From Rahnella sikkimica (GTDB lineage Bacteria > Pseudomonadota > Gammaproteobacteria > Enterobacterales > Enterobacteriaceae), in assembly GCF_002951615.1 (NCBI RefSeq), contig NZ_CP019062.1, forward strand, positions 868,001-932,000: DNA of 64,000 nt, given 5' to 3'. This document shows, one piece after another, positions 1 to 8,375 of this stretch. Made by a program: the position numbers and the translations under genes. Every line of letters starts with the position of its first letter. Positions within the stretch are counted from its first letter, which is position 1. The notes beneath the pieces were generated by a model, which had not been told where the DNA came from, did no database searches, and saw only the letters and a program-made list of their open reading frames with translations.

Positions 1-1
1 G

Positions 2-169
2 AAAGAAAGTCTGGTTTTACTTCGGGACATGGTGGGCGAGCAGATCCGCACGAAACCGCGTTACCGCTGCCACAAATGCGGATTTACCGCGCATTCGCTG
101 TACTGGCATTGCCCGTCATGCCGCGGCTGGGCGACCATCAAGCCTATACGAGGTCTCGACGGTCAGTAA
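2..169 (+). CDS. lapB: LapB (YciM), C-terminal fragment
   Basis: The window opens inside this gene; only the last 55 codons are present, ending in TAA at 167-169. The fragment carries two CxxC pairs (CHKC and CPSC) in the arrangement of the rubredoxin-like metal-binding domain that closes LapB, and ends with the family-typical KPIRGLDG. LapB is an inner-membrane-anchored TPR protein that recruits FtsH to degrade LpxC and so limits lipopolysaccharide synthesis. In E. coli it also lies just upstream of pyrF, which agrees with the order here. The start and TPR part lie outside the window. Confidence 0.93.
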   Translation, partial: KESLVLLRDMVGEQIRTKPRYRCHKCGFTAHSLYWHCPSCRGWATIKPIRGLDGQ

Positions 170-248
170 TTTTTCCCGTCATACTTCGCGTTGCAGGTGC
201 CTTTATCACCTTGCTGCAACGCGAATTATTCAGGGAAATGAGAGGGGA

Positions 249-536
249 TTACTTCTTCTTACCGGTGGCTTTGCGGGCGTTAAGTAACGTACGCAGTTTC
301 TTGATTTCTTTTGCGGTCAGCGCCGGTTCAGAATCTTCTTCAAGATGCTGATTATCAATCTCATGCTCGGTGGCTTTCGCCGCCTTTTTCCCCTTATGCG
401 CCGCCGGATTAAAGCTCTCTTCCAGACGTGCAGCCACTTCCGCACTTAAAGAATGCTCTGCCTCAGCGGCGGCGTTCTTGATCAGTTCTTTTAATTCAAC
501 CGGAATTTTGACGGTCAGGGTTGTTATCTCACTCAT
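249..536 (-). CDS. Small ribbon-helix-helix-type protein
   Basis: This 95-residue protein begins with a pattern typical of Arc/MetJ-type ribbon-helix-helix DNA-binding proteins: a short beta strand (TLTVKIPVELKELIKNAA, about residues 6-23), then a helix-turn-helix-like stretch through about residue 42 (SLSAEVAARLEES). The rest is charged, lysine-rich and low in complexity. It lies alone between the lapB end (convergent) and pyrF (divergent). No toxin gene is visible beside it, so an antitoxin role is not supported. A small transcriptional regulator is the best guess; targets cannot be read from the sequence. Confidence 0.7.
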   Translation of the reverse strand: MSEITTLTVKIPVELKELIKNAAAEAEHSLSAEVAARLEESFNPAAHKGKKAAKATEHEIDNQHLEEDSEPALTAKEIKKLRTLLNARKATGKKK

Positions 537-726
537 TTTTCAGCCTTTCCTTAGAGTAAAGTTACAAGCTATGCCAGCGTTGTGTCGGCGTCTAGTGCAT
601 CACAAAAATTTAATAAAACTGTCACATTATGTGTAGCTGTGAATTCAGCCTTTTGCCATGTAAAATGCGGGCGGCAGAAAACAGGCTTTCCCTTCCTGAA
701 ATGAAAATACACCAGAGGCTGAAGAC

Positions 727-1455
727 ATGACGTCAGAAAATAACATTAACAACAACGACTTGAATTCATCACCTATTGTTGTCGCCCTCGACTACGCTGA
801 TAAATCTGCCGCGCTGGCTTTTGCAGACAAAATCGATCCCCGCGATTGCCGCCTGAAAATTGGTAAAGAGATGTTCACGCATTTCGGCCCGCAGATGGTG
901 AAAGATTTGCAGAGTCGCGGTTTTGACGTCTTTCTGGATTTGAAGTTTCACGACATTCCGAATACCACGGCACACGCGGTTGCCGCTGCGGCGGAGCTGG
1001 GCGTGTGGATGGTTAACGTACACGCCAGCGGCGGTGCGCGCATGATGACCGCAGCGAAAGAAGCGTTGCAGCCGTTTGGCAAAGACGCGCCGTTGCTGAT
1101 TGCCGTCACCGTGCTGACCAGCATGGAAGGCAGCGATCTTGCTGATTTGGGCATCACCTTGTCTCCGGCGGATTACGCCGAACGTCTGGCGCGCCTGACC
1201 CGTGACTGCGGGCTGGACGGCGTTGTGTGCTCCGCGCAGGAAGCCACGCGCTTTAAAGCCGCGTTGGGCCAGGAATTCAAACTGGTCACGCCGGGAATTC
1301 GCCCGGCGGGCAGCAAAGCTGACGATCAGCGCCGCGTGATGACCCCGCAGGAAGCGCTGGCGGCAGGTGTGGATTACATGGTGATTGGCCGTCCGATTAC
1401 GCAGTCCGCCGACCCGGCGCAGACGCTGCGTGATATCCGTGCATCACTGCGATAA
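727..1455 (+). CDS. pyrF: Orotidine 5'-phosphate decarboxylase
   Basis: Converts OMP to UMP, the last step of de novo pyrimidine synthesis, in the cytosol. At 242 residues it has normal length for the family. The catalytic charged network is complete: Asp22, Lys44, and the DxKxxD motif in [12 protein letters not shown] (Asp71, Lys73, Asp76). The phosphate-binding end is also present (TPGIRP near residue 190 and VIGRPIT near 220). Residues 1-15 are an asparagine-rich extension ahead of the first beta strand. yciH starts 12 bases downstream, the usual enterobacterial pyrF-yciH pair, probably co-transcribed. Confidence 0.97.
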   Translation: MTSENNINNNDLNSSPIVVALDYADKSAALAFADKIDPRDCRLKIGKEMFTHFGPQMVKDLQSRGFDVFLDLKFHDIPNTTAHAVAAAAELGVWMVNVHASGGARMMTAAKEALQPFGKDAPLLIAVTVLTSMEGSDLADLGITLSPADYAERLARLTRDCGLDGVVCSAQEATRFKAALGQEFKLVTPGIRPAGSKADDQRRVMTPQEALAAGVDYMVIGRPITQSADPAQTLRDIRASLR

Positions 1456-1467
1456 GCAGGAGAATTT

Positions 1468-1797
1468 ATGAGTAATGACAATAACAGCCGGTTAGTCTAT
1501 TCCACCGACACCGGCAGAATCGACGAGCCGAAAGCCGTTGTGGCGCGCGCGAAAGGTGACGGCATTGTTCGTATCGCACGTCAGACCAGCGGCCGTAAAG
1601 GGAAGGGCGTTTGTTTAATCACCGGCGTCGATATTGATGATGCCGCGCTGGAAAAACTGGCGGCCGAACTGAAGAAAAAATGCGGTTGCGGTGGCGCAGT
1701 TAAAGATGGCGTCATCGAAATTCAGGGTGATAAGCGTGATTTGCTGAAACAACTGCTTGAAGCGAAAGGCATGAAAGTCAAACTGGCGGGCGGCTGA
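1468..1797 (+). CDS. yciH: YciH, SUI1/eIF1-family protein
   Basis: This 109-residue protein has the SUI1/eIF1 fold signature: a basic loop (RQTSGRKGKGVCLITG, residues 39-54), then the acidic and glycine-cysteine region (KKKCGCGGAVKDGVIEIQGD). Bacterial YciH is a homologue of eukaryotic initiation factor eIF1 and has been linked to fidelity of translation initiation and stress. It follows pyrF by 12 bases and is followed by a hairpin with a T tract, so pyrF-yciH appears to end here. A ribosome-binding AGGAG lies just ahead of the ATG. Confidence 0.95.
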   Translation: MSNDNNSRLVYSTDTGRIDEPKAVVARAKGDGIVRIARQTSGRKGKGVCLITGVDIDDAALEKLAAELKKKCGCGGAVKDGVIEIQGDKRDLLKQLLEAKGMKVKLAGG

Positions 1798-1805
1798 TGA
1801 AACAA

Positions 1806-1852
1806 GATGCTGCGCCTGTGATAAGCGCAGCGTCTGACTGTTTTTTTTCTGT
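1806..1852 (+). terminator. Probable terminator after pyrF-yciH
   Basis: A 7-bp stem (GCTGCGC at 1809-1815 with GCGCAGC at 1825-1831) is followed, after a 9-base gap, by eight T residues at 1841-1848. The gap makes it an imperfect intrinsic terminator, but its place between yciH and the convergent osmB fits. Confidence 0.5.
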
Positions 1853-1854
1853 TC

Positions 1855-2073
1855 TTATTTGCTGACCTGATGACCCACAATACCACCCACTGCTGCGCCG
1901 CCTAACGTACCTAATGTACTTCCGTCAGTCAGAATCGCACCACCAAGTGCACCGGCACCGGCACCAATCGCCGTGTTACGGTCACGTTTAGACCAGTTAC
2001 CACACGCGGTAACAGACATCGCAAGAGTCAGAACCAGTGCAATACTGGCAACGCGTTTATTTACGAGCATCAT
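1855..2073 (-). CDS. osmB: OsmB osmotically inducible lipoprotein
   Basis: A 72-residue lipoprotein almost identical in layout to E. coli OsmB: signal peptide with lipobox (MSVTAC, Cys at about 24), then NWSKRDRNTAIGAGAGALGG, and a glycine-rich GG-type membrane segment (GTLGGAAVGGIVGHQ). I chose the ATG at 2073 because GAGGA lies nine or so bases upstream and because it gives the family length; the open frame extends further 5' without support. OsmB responds to osmotic and stationary-phase stress in E. coli. The order pyrF-yciH-osmB is conserved. Confidence 0.93.
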   Translation of the reverse strand: MMLVNKRVASIALVLTLAMSVTACGNWSKRDRNTAIGAGAGALGGAILTDGSTLGTLGGAAVGGIVGHQVSK

Positions 2074-2248
2074 AGTTATCTTCCTCAAAGGATTAACGTT
2101 CAGCATCATCAGTAAGTATAGGTAACATGCAGCGTTCTCACTGTATTTCACCTTGTGATCCCTCACGCACTTATGAGTTTCTGAGCTGTTCCGAACCTTT
2201 ATTCATAATTCGACTCATCCGGACGCATTTTTGCAACCGTTAATTTAA

Positions 2249-2298
2249 AATAGTGAAATTAGTATTCATTCACTAGGTGAATAATCTTAATTCACCAA
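2249..2298 (+). promoter_or_regulatory. Clustered ATTCAC/GTGAAT half-sites ahead of the epimerase gene
   Basis: The 402-base gap between osmB and the epimerase gene contains a 6-bp inverted repeat, ATTCAC-TAG-GTGAAT, at 2268-2282. It is flanked by GTGAA at 2253 and ATTCACC at 2290-2296. Four related half-sites within 45 bases look like an operator cluster. The nearby DeoR-family gene is an obvious candidate binder, but this is inference. The rest of the gap shows nothing else I can name. Confidence 0.35.
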
Positions 2299-2475
2299 CG
2301 GGCCGCACTCTCACCACACAATTAACTAAAGCAGCGCATCCCCTCTCCATGAATGTGGCATAAACGGGCACTTTCGCATTTGCAGCAGATCCTTACGCAC
2401 TCTTTAGCGATTTGCCCCATACCGGCACCTGCCCGCCAACCAGACAATAAAGCCCCGACAGATGAGGAAACCAAG

Positions 2476-3171
2476 ATGCTTAAACAACTGAAAGAGCAGG
2501 TGCTCGAGGCCAACCTGGCACTGCCACGCCATAATCTGGTGACCTTTACCTGGGGAAATGTCAGCGCCGTGGATCGCCAGCAGGGGCTGATCGTCATCAA
2601 ACCGTCGGGCGTGGAATACGATCATATGGGCGTCGGTGACATGGTGGTGGTGGAGCTGGAAACCGGAAAAATTGTGGAAGGCAGCAAAAAGCCCTCTTCG
2701 GATACCGACACCCACCGCGTGCTTTACCTCAACTTCCCGCAGGCGGGCGGCATTGTGCATACGCACTCGCGCCACGCCACTATCTGGGCGCAGGCGGGCA
2801 TTGATATCCCGGCCTGGGGCACTACGCATGCGGATTATTTCTACGGCAACATTCCCTGTACACGGCTAATGACCGAAGCGGAAATCGCCGGGCGCTACGA
2901 GTGGGAAACCGGTGAAGTGATCGTCAAAACGTTCGCGGAACGCAATCTCGATCCGGCGGATATCCCGGCGGTGCTGGTGCATTCACACGGGCCTTTCACC
3001 TGGGGGAAAGATGCCGATAACGCCGTACACAACGCGGTGGTGCTGGAAGAAATCGCCTACATGGGCATTTTCTCCCGCCAGCTCACGCCGAAGTTGCCTG
3101 ATATGCAGCCGCAACTTCTGGATAAACATTATCTGCGCAAGCACGGCAAGAATGCCTATTACGGCCAGTAA
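2476..3171 (+). CDS. L-ribulose-5-phosphate 4-epimerase family (AraD/SgbE-like)
   Basis: A class II aldolase-fold enzyme, 231 residues, exactly the length of E. coli AraD and SgbE. All key residues are present: GNVS and KPSG phosphate loops, SSDT (Asp76), HTHSRH (zinc ligands His95 and His97), Asp120, His171 and Tyr229. The wording of several segments ([20 protein letters not shown]) is closer to SgbE than AraD. The ATG at 2476 was chosen because GAGGAA lies six bases upstream; the frame continues upstream without support. There are no arabinose or ascorbate genes nearby. It converges one base from the deoR-type gene and sits with a glycyl radical enzyme and fructose-6-phosphate aldolase, so its substrate here may be another sugar phosphate. 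Confidence 0.85.
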   Translation: MLKQLKEQVLEANLALPRHNLVTFTWGNVSAVDRQQGLIVIKPSGVEYDHMGVGDMVVVELETGKIVEGSKKPSSDTDTHRVLYLNFPQAGGIVHTHSRHATIWAQAGIDIPAWGTTHADYFYGNIPCTRLMTEAEIAGRYEWETGEVIVKTFAERNLDPADIPAVLVHSHGPFTWGKDADNAVHNAVVLEEIAYMGIFSRQLTPKLPDMQPQLLDKHYLRKHGKNAYYGQ

Positions 3172-3172
3172 T

Positions 3173-3916
3173 TCAGCCTACCAGACTGACTTTAATGCCT
3201 GAATTCGTCAGTTGCTGCCGGAACGTTTCCGGCAGTGCTTCGTCAGTAATGACATGGCTGAAAGCGCCGACCGGACCGAGTGGATTGAGATTGATCTGGC
3301 CGAATTTCGAAGAATCCGTCAGCACGATATTTTCCGCCCCTTTCGCCACAACCGTATTCACCACGTCGGCGCGCAACATATCACGGCCGGTAAAACCGGT
3401 GGTGTCAGTAAATCCGTCAATCCCGATAAAGGCTTTGCTGAAATTCATTTGCTGCAGACACAACCTGGTCAGCGGGCCGACCACCGTCTGGCTGGTCTTC
3501 TGATACATCCCGCCGAGCAGCACCACGTCACACGGCATACTTTTCAGTAACGACGCCACATAACTGCTGACGGTAATCACCGTAAGATTCTTTTTGTCCG
3601 CCAGATATTGCGCCAGCAGGGCGATACTGCTGCCGCTTTCGAAGAATACCGTTTCGCCATCGTGGATTAACGACGCCGCGAATTTGGCCAGTTTTTGCTT
3701 CTGTGCGAAGTTCGACATCATTCGGGTATCGACGTCATCCGTCTGGATCGCAACCGCAAATCCGTGGGCGCGGCGCAGGTAATGGCGCTGCTCCAGCTGA
3801 TTGAGATCGTGACGGATCGTCACTTCTGAAACCTGACAAATCTGTGAAAGCTCGCTCACGCTGATCCGCTGTTTATCGTTTACCCATTGCAAAATAATTT
3901 GCTGTCTGTCGTTCAT
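3173..3916 (-). CDS. DeoR-family transcriptional regulator
   Basis: 247 residues, the normal DeoR/GlpR length. The N-terminal winged helix (residues 1-55, ISVSELSQICQVSEVTIRHD) has the family signature, and the remainder is a DeoR-type sugar-phosphate sensor domain with the DGFTDTTGFTGRDML loop. It is the third gene of the minus-strand operon after pflE- and pflF-like genes (63-base gap) and ends one base from the convergent epimerase gene. Regulators of this class usually respond to a phosphorylated sugar. Control of its own operon, fsaA and the epimerase gene is a reasonable inference. Confidence 0.85.
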   Translation of the reverse strand: MNDRQQIILQWVNDKQRISVSELSQICQVSEVTIRHDLNQLEQRHYLRRAHGFAVAIQTDDVDTRMMSNFAQKQKLAKFAASLIHDGETVFFESGSSIALLAQYLADKKNLTVITVSSYVASLLKSMPCDVVLLGGMYQKTSQTVVGPLTRLCLQQMNFSKAFIGIDGFTDTTGFTGRDMLRADVVNTVVAKGAENIVLTDSSKFGQINLNPLGPVGAFSHVITDEALPETFRQQLTNSGIKVSLVG

Positions 3917-3979
3917 AAATGCCCAAAAATACGGGCAGCGCAGGCTGCCCGTCAGCTGAAGTGAATTCTGTTTCGAAGA

Positions 3980-6412
3980 TTACAACGTATGTTCCGTTCG
4001 CGCGATAATATCATCTTGCGCTTCCGGCGATAAAGCGGTGAAGAACGCCGAATAACCGGCCACGCGCACCACCAGATCCCGGTAGTTTTGCGGTTCCTCA
4101 CGCGCTTTCAGCAACGTCTCGCGGGACACAATATTGTACTGCACGTGCCAGCCTTTATGATCCTCAAAGAACGTCCGTAACATCAGCATCAGCGTCTGGC
4201 GGTCGGCTTCATTTTCAAGCGATGCCGGATTGAGTTTCTGATTCAGCAGTACGCCGCCCAGAATCGCCCCGGTCGGTAATTTCCCCAGCGAGTTAAACAC
4301 CGCCGTTGGCCCCAGATGATCCGTTCCGGACGCCGGGCTCGCGCCTTCGGCCAGCGGCGTGAACGCTTTACGTCCGTCCGGTGTCGCCGTGGTCGCCGCG
4401 CCAAACGGCACGTTAGCGGAAATCGACGACGTCCCGGCGTAATACGTGCCGCCAACCGGGCCGCGTCCGAAACGCGTGTTGTGATAATTCGACAGCTCGT
4501 CGATGTAGCACTCGTAGGCACGTACCAGAAGAGTATCCACGCCGTCATGGTCGTTGCCGTACTTATCCGCGCCGTTGATCAGCCGCTGACGTAAACGCTC
4601 GCCGTCCAGTCCGTCGTAGTCGGACGCCAGCGCATCCGCCAGTTCCTGCTGCCCGACAGAGCCCTGTTCGAAGACCAGCTTTTTGACCGCCGCCAGGCTG
4701 TTGCCGAGATTGGCAATTCCGACCTGCAAGCCGGAAACCCAGTCATATTTCGCGCCGCCTTGTTTGATGGTTTTGCCGCGCTCGATGCAGTCATCGACCA
4801 GCGCCGAACACAAAATATCCTGCGCGTTTTCTTCCAGAACGGTATCGACGACGCATTCGATTTCAATCGATTTACGCGTGTAATAGCGGATCTGTTCATC
4901 CCACTGCGCGAAAACCTGCTCAAAGTTTTCAAAGTTGCCTTTAGACAGCCCGCGTTCCTGCGGCAGAAATTGCGACTGGCTTTTGGCGTCTTGTCCCTGT
5001 TCCAGCGCGGCGAGCATGACGCGGGCAAAGTTGATGAAACTCATGCCGGTGCAGCGGTAGCCCCATTTCCCGCCGACGGCGGTTTCGATGCAGCCGATGG
5101 CGGCGTAATCGTAGGCATCTTCTTTCTCCACGCCGAGCTTGATGAATTCAGGGATGACAATTTCATCGTTGTTAAACGCGGGCATCCCGAAACCGCAGCG
5201 GATCACCTGCACGCAGGCATCGAGAAAATCACTGCTCATGCCCGCGTGATAACGCACGCTGAGGTTGGGCTGCGTGGAGCGCAGCTGACCGCACGATTCC
5301 AGAATAGCGTAGGAGAGCGGATTAACGGCATCGGACGCCACGCCGTGATGCAGTTTCTGGCCGCCGATGGTGACATTCTGATACAACGGGCTGCCCGCCG
5401 ACGCTTTGGAATGCGTACCGGAGCGGATTTTGTTCACTTCCAGCAGTTTCAGCCAGCAGCTTTGCAGCAACTCAATGGCGTGGTCGCGCTCCAGCGTTTG
5501 CTCAAGTTCGACGTCACGGCGGTAGAACGGATACAGATACTGATCCATGCGGCCAAACGAAACGGAATGGCCGTTGGATTCGATCTGCAAAATCAGCTGG
5601 ATGAAATAGCACAGCTGCAACGCCTGCCAGAAGCTGTCCGGGGGCTGACGGGCAATCACGTGACAGTTTGCGGCAATCGCCAGCAGCTCATCGCGGCGGT
5701 TCTCGCGCGGCTCAGCGGCGGCCATTTCCTGCGCCAGATCGCCAAAGCGAACGATATGATCGCTGACGGCGGCCAGCGTGATATCAATCGCTTTCAGCAG
5801 TTGCTCTTTATGCAAATCTTCCCAGTCGGTCAGATTAATGCGGCTGCGGCGTTCATCGACTTTATGGCGCAGCCCGTCCAGCCCCAGTTCGAGCAGTAGC
5901 GGGAAATTCACCGCCAGATGGGCATCGCCGGACGTCATATTGCCTTCGGCTTTTACGATGCCGCTGTCGAGCAGTGCTATCTGCTCATCGGTAAACATGC
6001 CGTAGCAGCGATCCTGCACCGTCTGTCCGCGCCACCACGGGCAAATTTCGTGCAGGACATTCTTATTCTTATCACTCACCGCGAAACCGGCACCCGGCCG
6101 GTCGGCCAGCGCATCGATTTCGTTTTCAATCCAGCCGACGGTGTATTCCGGGAAAATCGGCGCGGCACGCACTTCACTGGCCTGATTCCCGACGATCAGC
6201 TCGTCATGTTTGATCCAGACCGTCCGCTGTCTGAGATGTTCAGCCAGCGCCAGCGCGCGGCGGACGGCCAGCGGTTTATCCGCATGTTGCTGATAAACCT
6301 GCGTGTAATGCTGTGCGCGTTCGGTACATACCGGCGGTTTCCCGATGTGGATTAGCGCGTTTTTATGCGCGCGGATGCGGGCGGAGAGGGTATTCAGATT
6401 CAATGTCGTCAT
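3980..6412 (-). CDS. pflF: Glycyl radical enzyme, YbiW/PflF type
   Basis: 810 residues from the ATG at 6412, which has AAGAGGA eight bases upstream; this equals the length of E. coli YbiW (PflF). The active-site thiyl cysteine lies in GCIETA (Cys441, Glu443) and the glycyl radical site in RVAGYS (Gly786). The Cys-x-Glu pattern places it with dehydratase/lyase-type glycyl radical enzymes rather than pyruvate formate-lyase. My recollection is that YbiW has been described as a 1,5-anhydroglucitol-6-phosphate lyase whose product is cleaved by FsaA; I could not check this. The activase gene ends five bases upstream. The enzyme is oxygen-sensitive by nature, in line with the FNR box ahead of the operon. 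Confidence 0.9.
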   Translation of the reverse strand: MTTLNLNTLSARIRAHKNALIHIGKPPVCTERAQHYTQVYQQHADKPLAVRRALALAEHLRQRTVWIKHDELIVGNQASEVRAAPIFPEYTVGWIENEIDALADRPGAGFAVSDKNKNVLHEICPWWRGQTVQDRCYGMFTDEQIALLDSGIVKAEGNMTSGDAHLAVNFPLLLELGLDGLRHKVDERRSRINLTDWEDLHKEQLLKAIDITLAAVSDHIVRFGDLAQEMAAAEPRENRRDELLAIAANCHVIARQPPDSFWQALQLCYFIQLILQIESNGHSVSFGRMDQYLYPFYRRDVELEQTLERDHAIELLQSCWLKLLEVNKIRSGTHSKASAGSPLYQNVTIGGQKLHHGVASDAVNPLSYAILESCGQLRSTQPNLSVRYHAGMSSDFLDACVQVIRCGFGMPAFNNDEIVIPEFIKLGVEKEDAYDYAAIGCIETAVGGKWGYRCTGMSFINFARVMLAALEQGQDAKSQSQFLPQERGLSKGNFENFEQVFAQWDEQIRYYTRKSIEIECVVDTVLEENAQDILCSALVDDCIERGKTIKQGGAKYDWVSGLQVGIANLGNSLAAVKKLVFEQGSVGQQELADALASDYDGLDGERLRQRLINGADKYGNDHDGVDTLLVRAYECYIDELSNYHNTRFGRGPVGGTYYAGTSSISANVPFGAATTATPDGRKAFTPLAEGASPASGTDHLGPTAVFNSLGKLPTGAILGGVLLNQKLNPASLENEADRQTLMLMLRTFFEDHKGWHVQYNIVSRETLLKAREEPQNYRDLVVRVAGYSAFFTALSPEAQDDIIARTEHTL

Positions 6413-6417
6413 TATTT

Positions 6418-7317
6418 TTATCCTCTTAACTGGGCACAAAGACCTTTTCCGGCGGCGTACTCTTCGGCAAACGTCAGCAGATCCGGGTCATTTAATGGCT
6501 GGCGCGGGGCCAGATAGGGTTCGCCGAGCAGGAGGTATTTATTGATGCCCAGCGTGTGATAAGGCAAAAAGTGGATGGCTTCGCAGCCGGTTTCCGCTGC
6601 GGCAAAATCCACAATCTGGCGGATGGACGCACGGTCGGCGTTGAAATCGGGGATCAGCGGGACACGGACAATCAGCTTCTGACCGGCAGCGGCCAGACGT
6701 CTGAAATTGTCCATCACCCGTTTTGCCGAGCCACCGGTCAGCCGTCGGAACGGCGCATCAGCGACGTGCTTTAAATCCGCCAGCAGCAAATCCAGCGCGC
6801 CGAGAGAAGGCTCGATATATTTCCAGGGAACGTGCAGACAGCTTTCTACCGCCGTGTGCAAACCCTCGTGGTGACAGCGTTGCAGCAAATTCAGCGCCGT
6901 CTGCGGTTGCATAAAAGGCTCGCCGCCGGAAAGCGTAACGCCGCCGCCCGTGCGCTGATAAAACGGCTTATCGCGCAAAATCTGCTGCATCAGGCTTTCC
7001 ATACCGGCCTCTTCGCCGCAAACGCTCAGCGCACCGGAAGGGCAAACCTGTTCCATCTGACATAAATCCTGCGCAGAGAACGCCTCGCGACGCAGGCGAA
7101 TTTCGCCATTTTCTGCGGACACCGCGTGGGGAAACGCCTGCGCGCAGTGCTGACAACCGGCGGTACACAGACGCGTATCAAACAGCACGTCGGGTTTCTC
7201 TGAACGGCTTTCCGGGTTCTGGCACCAGGTACAACGCAGTGAGCAGCCCTTGAGAAAAACCACCGTGCGGATCCCCGGCCCGTCGTGGGTGGAATAACGT
7301 TGCACATTAAAAATCAT
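6418..7317 (-). CDS. pflE: Glycyl radical enzyme activase (radical SAM, YbiY/PflE type)
   Basis: 299 residues. The radical-SAM cluster motif CxxxCxxC is at CSLRCTWC (about residues 25-32), followed by a cysteine-rich ferredoxin-like insert (CTAGCQHC, then CPSGALSVC) that may hold further cysteine ligands, and the SAM-binding [11 protein letters not shown]. It installs the glycyl radical on its partner enzyme, encoded five bases downstream. AAGGA precedes the ATG. The protein is very close in sequence to E. coli YbiY. It is the first gene of the operon and diverges from fsaA across a 143-base regulatory region. Confidence 0.92.
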   Translation of the reverse strand: MIFNVQRYSTHDGPGIRTVVFLKGCSLRCTWCQNPESRSEKPDVLFDTRLCTAGCQHCAQAFPHAVSAENGEIRLRREAFSAQDLCQMEQVCPSGALSVCGEEAGMESLMQQILRDKPFYQRTGGGVTLSGGEPFMQPQTALNLLQRCHHEGLHTAVESCLHVPWKYIEPSLGALDLLLADLKHVADAPFRRLTGGSAKRVMDNFRRLAAAGQKLIVRVPLIPDFNADRASIRQIVDFAAAETGCEAIHFLPYHTLGINKYLLLGEPYLAPRQPLNDPDLLTFAEEYAAGKGLCAQLRG

Positions 7318-7357
7318 CGCGATGCTTCCTTAAATATTTTCTTTCGCAATTAAAATA

Positions 7358-7390
7358 CTTTCATTCGAAAGTCATTTTGATGATGATCAA
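7358..7390. promoter_or_regulatory. FNR box and GAAAG inverted repeat between pflE and fsaA
   Basis: Bases 7377-7390 read TTGAT-GATG-ATCAA, a perfect match to the FNR consensus. Just beside it, at 7358-7371, is the inverted repeat CTTTC-ATTC-GAAAG, with a further CTTTCG at 7341; these resemble DeoR-family operators. The sites lie midway between two divergent starts, so both transcripts could be induced without oxygen and gated by the regulator encoded in the operon. The FNR match is seen directly; the DeoR assignment is inference. Confidence 0.65.
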
Positions 7391-7460
7391 TAAATCTGCC
7401 GCTTGCGGGGGTACACTCTCCGATACTTTGCATTCGCTCACAGGTTTTAAGGAGAAGGTT

Positions 7461-8126
7461 ATGGAGTTGTATCTCGATACTGCCGATGTCGTTGCGGTGA
7501 AACGTCTTTCACGCATTCTGCCGTTGCAGGGGGTCACCACGAACCCGAGCATTGTGGCGAAAGAGGGGAAATCCCTTTGGGAAGTGTTGCCTGCGCTGCG
7601 AGACGCGCTCGGTGGAACCGGCAAGTTGTTTGCCCAGGTGATGGCGGCGGATGCAGAACAGATGATCGCCGAAGCCCTGCAACTGTCGCAGCGCGTGCCC
7701 GGTTTAGTGGTGAAAATCCCCGTGACGGCGGAAGGTCTGGCGGCAATTAAAGCGCTGAGAGTGATGAATATCCCGACGCTCGGCACGGCCGTTTACGGTG
7801 CAGGTCAGGGGCTTTTATCCGCGCTGGCGGGAGCCGAATACGTTGCGCCTTACGTGAACCGTCTGGACGCGCAGGGCGGCGACGGCATTGCGATGGTCAG
7901 AGAATTACAGACGCTGCTGAGCCTGCACGCGCCGCACTCAAAAGTGCTGGCGGCCAGTTTCAGAACGCCGCGTCAGGCGGTGGATTGCCTGCTGGCGGGC
8001 TGTCAGTCCATTACGTTACCAGTGGATGTCGCCGAGCAGCTTCTCGGCACGCCTGCGGTTCAGGCGGCGGTGCAAAAGTTTGATGCCGACTGGCAGCAGG
8101 CGTTCGGCACGACGTCCATAAGCTAA
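7461..8126 (+). CDS. fsaA: Fructose-6-phosphate aldolase
   Basis: 221 residues, one more than E. coli FsaA and alike throughout. The Schiff-base lysine is Lys85 in [10 protein letters not shown], and the TNPS and TAVYGA motifs of the small transaldolase family are present. The enzyme cleaves fructose 6-phosphate or 1-deoxyfructose 6-phosphate-like ketoses to dihydroxyacetone or hydroxyacetone and glyceraldehyde 3-phosphate. The ATG at 7461 follows AAGGAGAAGG; the open frame starts earlier but inside the regulatory region. In E. coli fsaA also neighbours the ybiY/ybiW pair, which supports a shared pathway. Confidence 0.95.
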   Translation: MELYLDTADVVAVKRLSRILPLQGVTTNPSIVAKEGKSLWEVLPALRDALGGTGKLFAQVMAADAEQMIAEALQLSQRVPGLVVKIPVTAEGLAAIKALRVMNIPTLGTAVYGAGQGLLSALAGAEYVAPYVNRLDAQGGDGIAMVRELQTLLSLHAPHSKVLAASFRTPRQAVDCLLAGCQSITLPVDVAEQLLGTPAVQAAVQKFDADWQQAFGTTSIS

Positions 8127-8144
8127 AAATTCCCGGCATTTCAG

Positions 8145-8177
8145 AAACCCGCACAGGCAACTGCTGCGGTTTTTTTT
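8145..8177 (+). terminator. Terminator after fsaA
   Basis: CCGCA (8149-8153) pairs with TGCGG (8165-8169), extended by flanking A/T pairs, followed directly by eight T residues. Typical intrinsic terminator. Confidence 0.75.
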
Positions 8178-8230
8178 GTTTTTGTGCCGTAGAAAAATCC
8201 GAATTTGTGATTTCGCACCGAAATTAAATA

Positions 8231-8287
8231 TTGACGAGAATTTTTATTAAAACTACAGATCTAAAAAATAGAAACAACGTTTCAATT
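8231..8287 (+). promoter_or_regulatory. kdgT promoter with KdgR-type operator
   Basis: TTGACG at 8231-8236 and TACAGA at 8254-8259 are 17 bases apart and form a plausible sigma-70 promoter. Just downstream, 8271-8283 reads GAAAC-AAC-GTTTC within an A/T-rich frame, the core of the KdgR box known from pectin and ketodeoxygluconate genes. A repressor bound there would block the start site. Upstream at about 8205 is a TGTGA half-site that could belong to CRP, but its partner half is poor. Confidence 0.6.
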
Positions 8288-8375
8288 TATGAGTCGCATC
8301 ACTTTTATCACCCTGAGAAATGGATAACGTAGCGACATTCTGAATGTCCGTTACTTTTAAATCAGGTGAAAAATT

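Noticed and set aside
249..536. Antitoxin half of a toxin-antitoxin pair
   Set aside because: The RHH protein has no partner toxin frame on either side; both neighbours are core genes.
2353..2475. N-terminal extension of the epimerase-like gene
   Set aside because: The downstream ATG has a good ribosome site and gives the exact family length of 231 residues; the extension has no match to the family.
4579..5028. 149-codon minus-strand frame inside the glycyl radical enzyme gene
   Set aside because: Overlaps the true frame on the same strand out of register; arginine- and serine-rich shadow composition.
4760..5899. Long open frame (379 codons) on the plus strand inside the glycyl radical enzyme gene
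   Set aside because: It is the antisense shadow of pflF, with shadow-like composition and no ribosome site or family resemblance.
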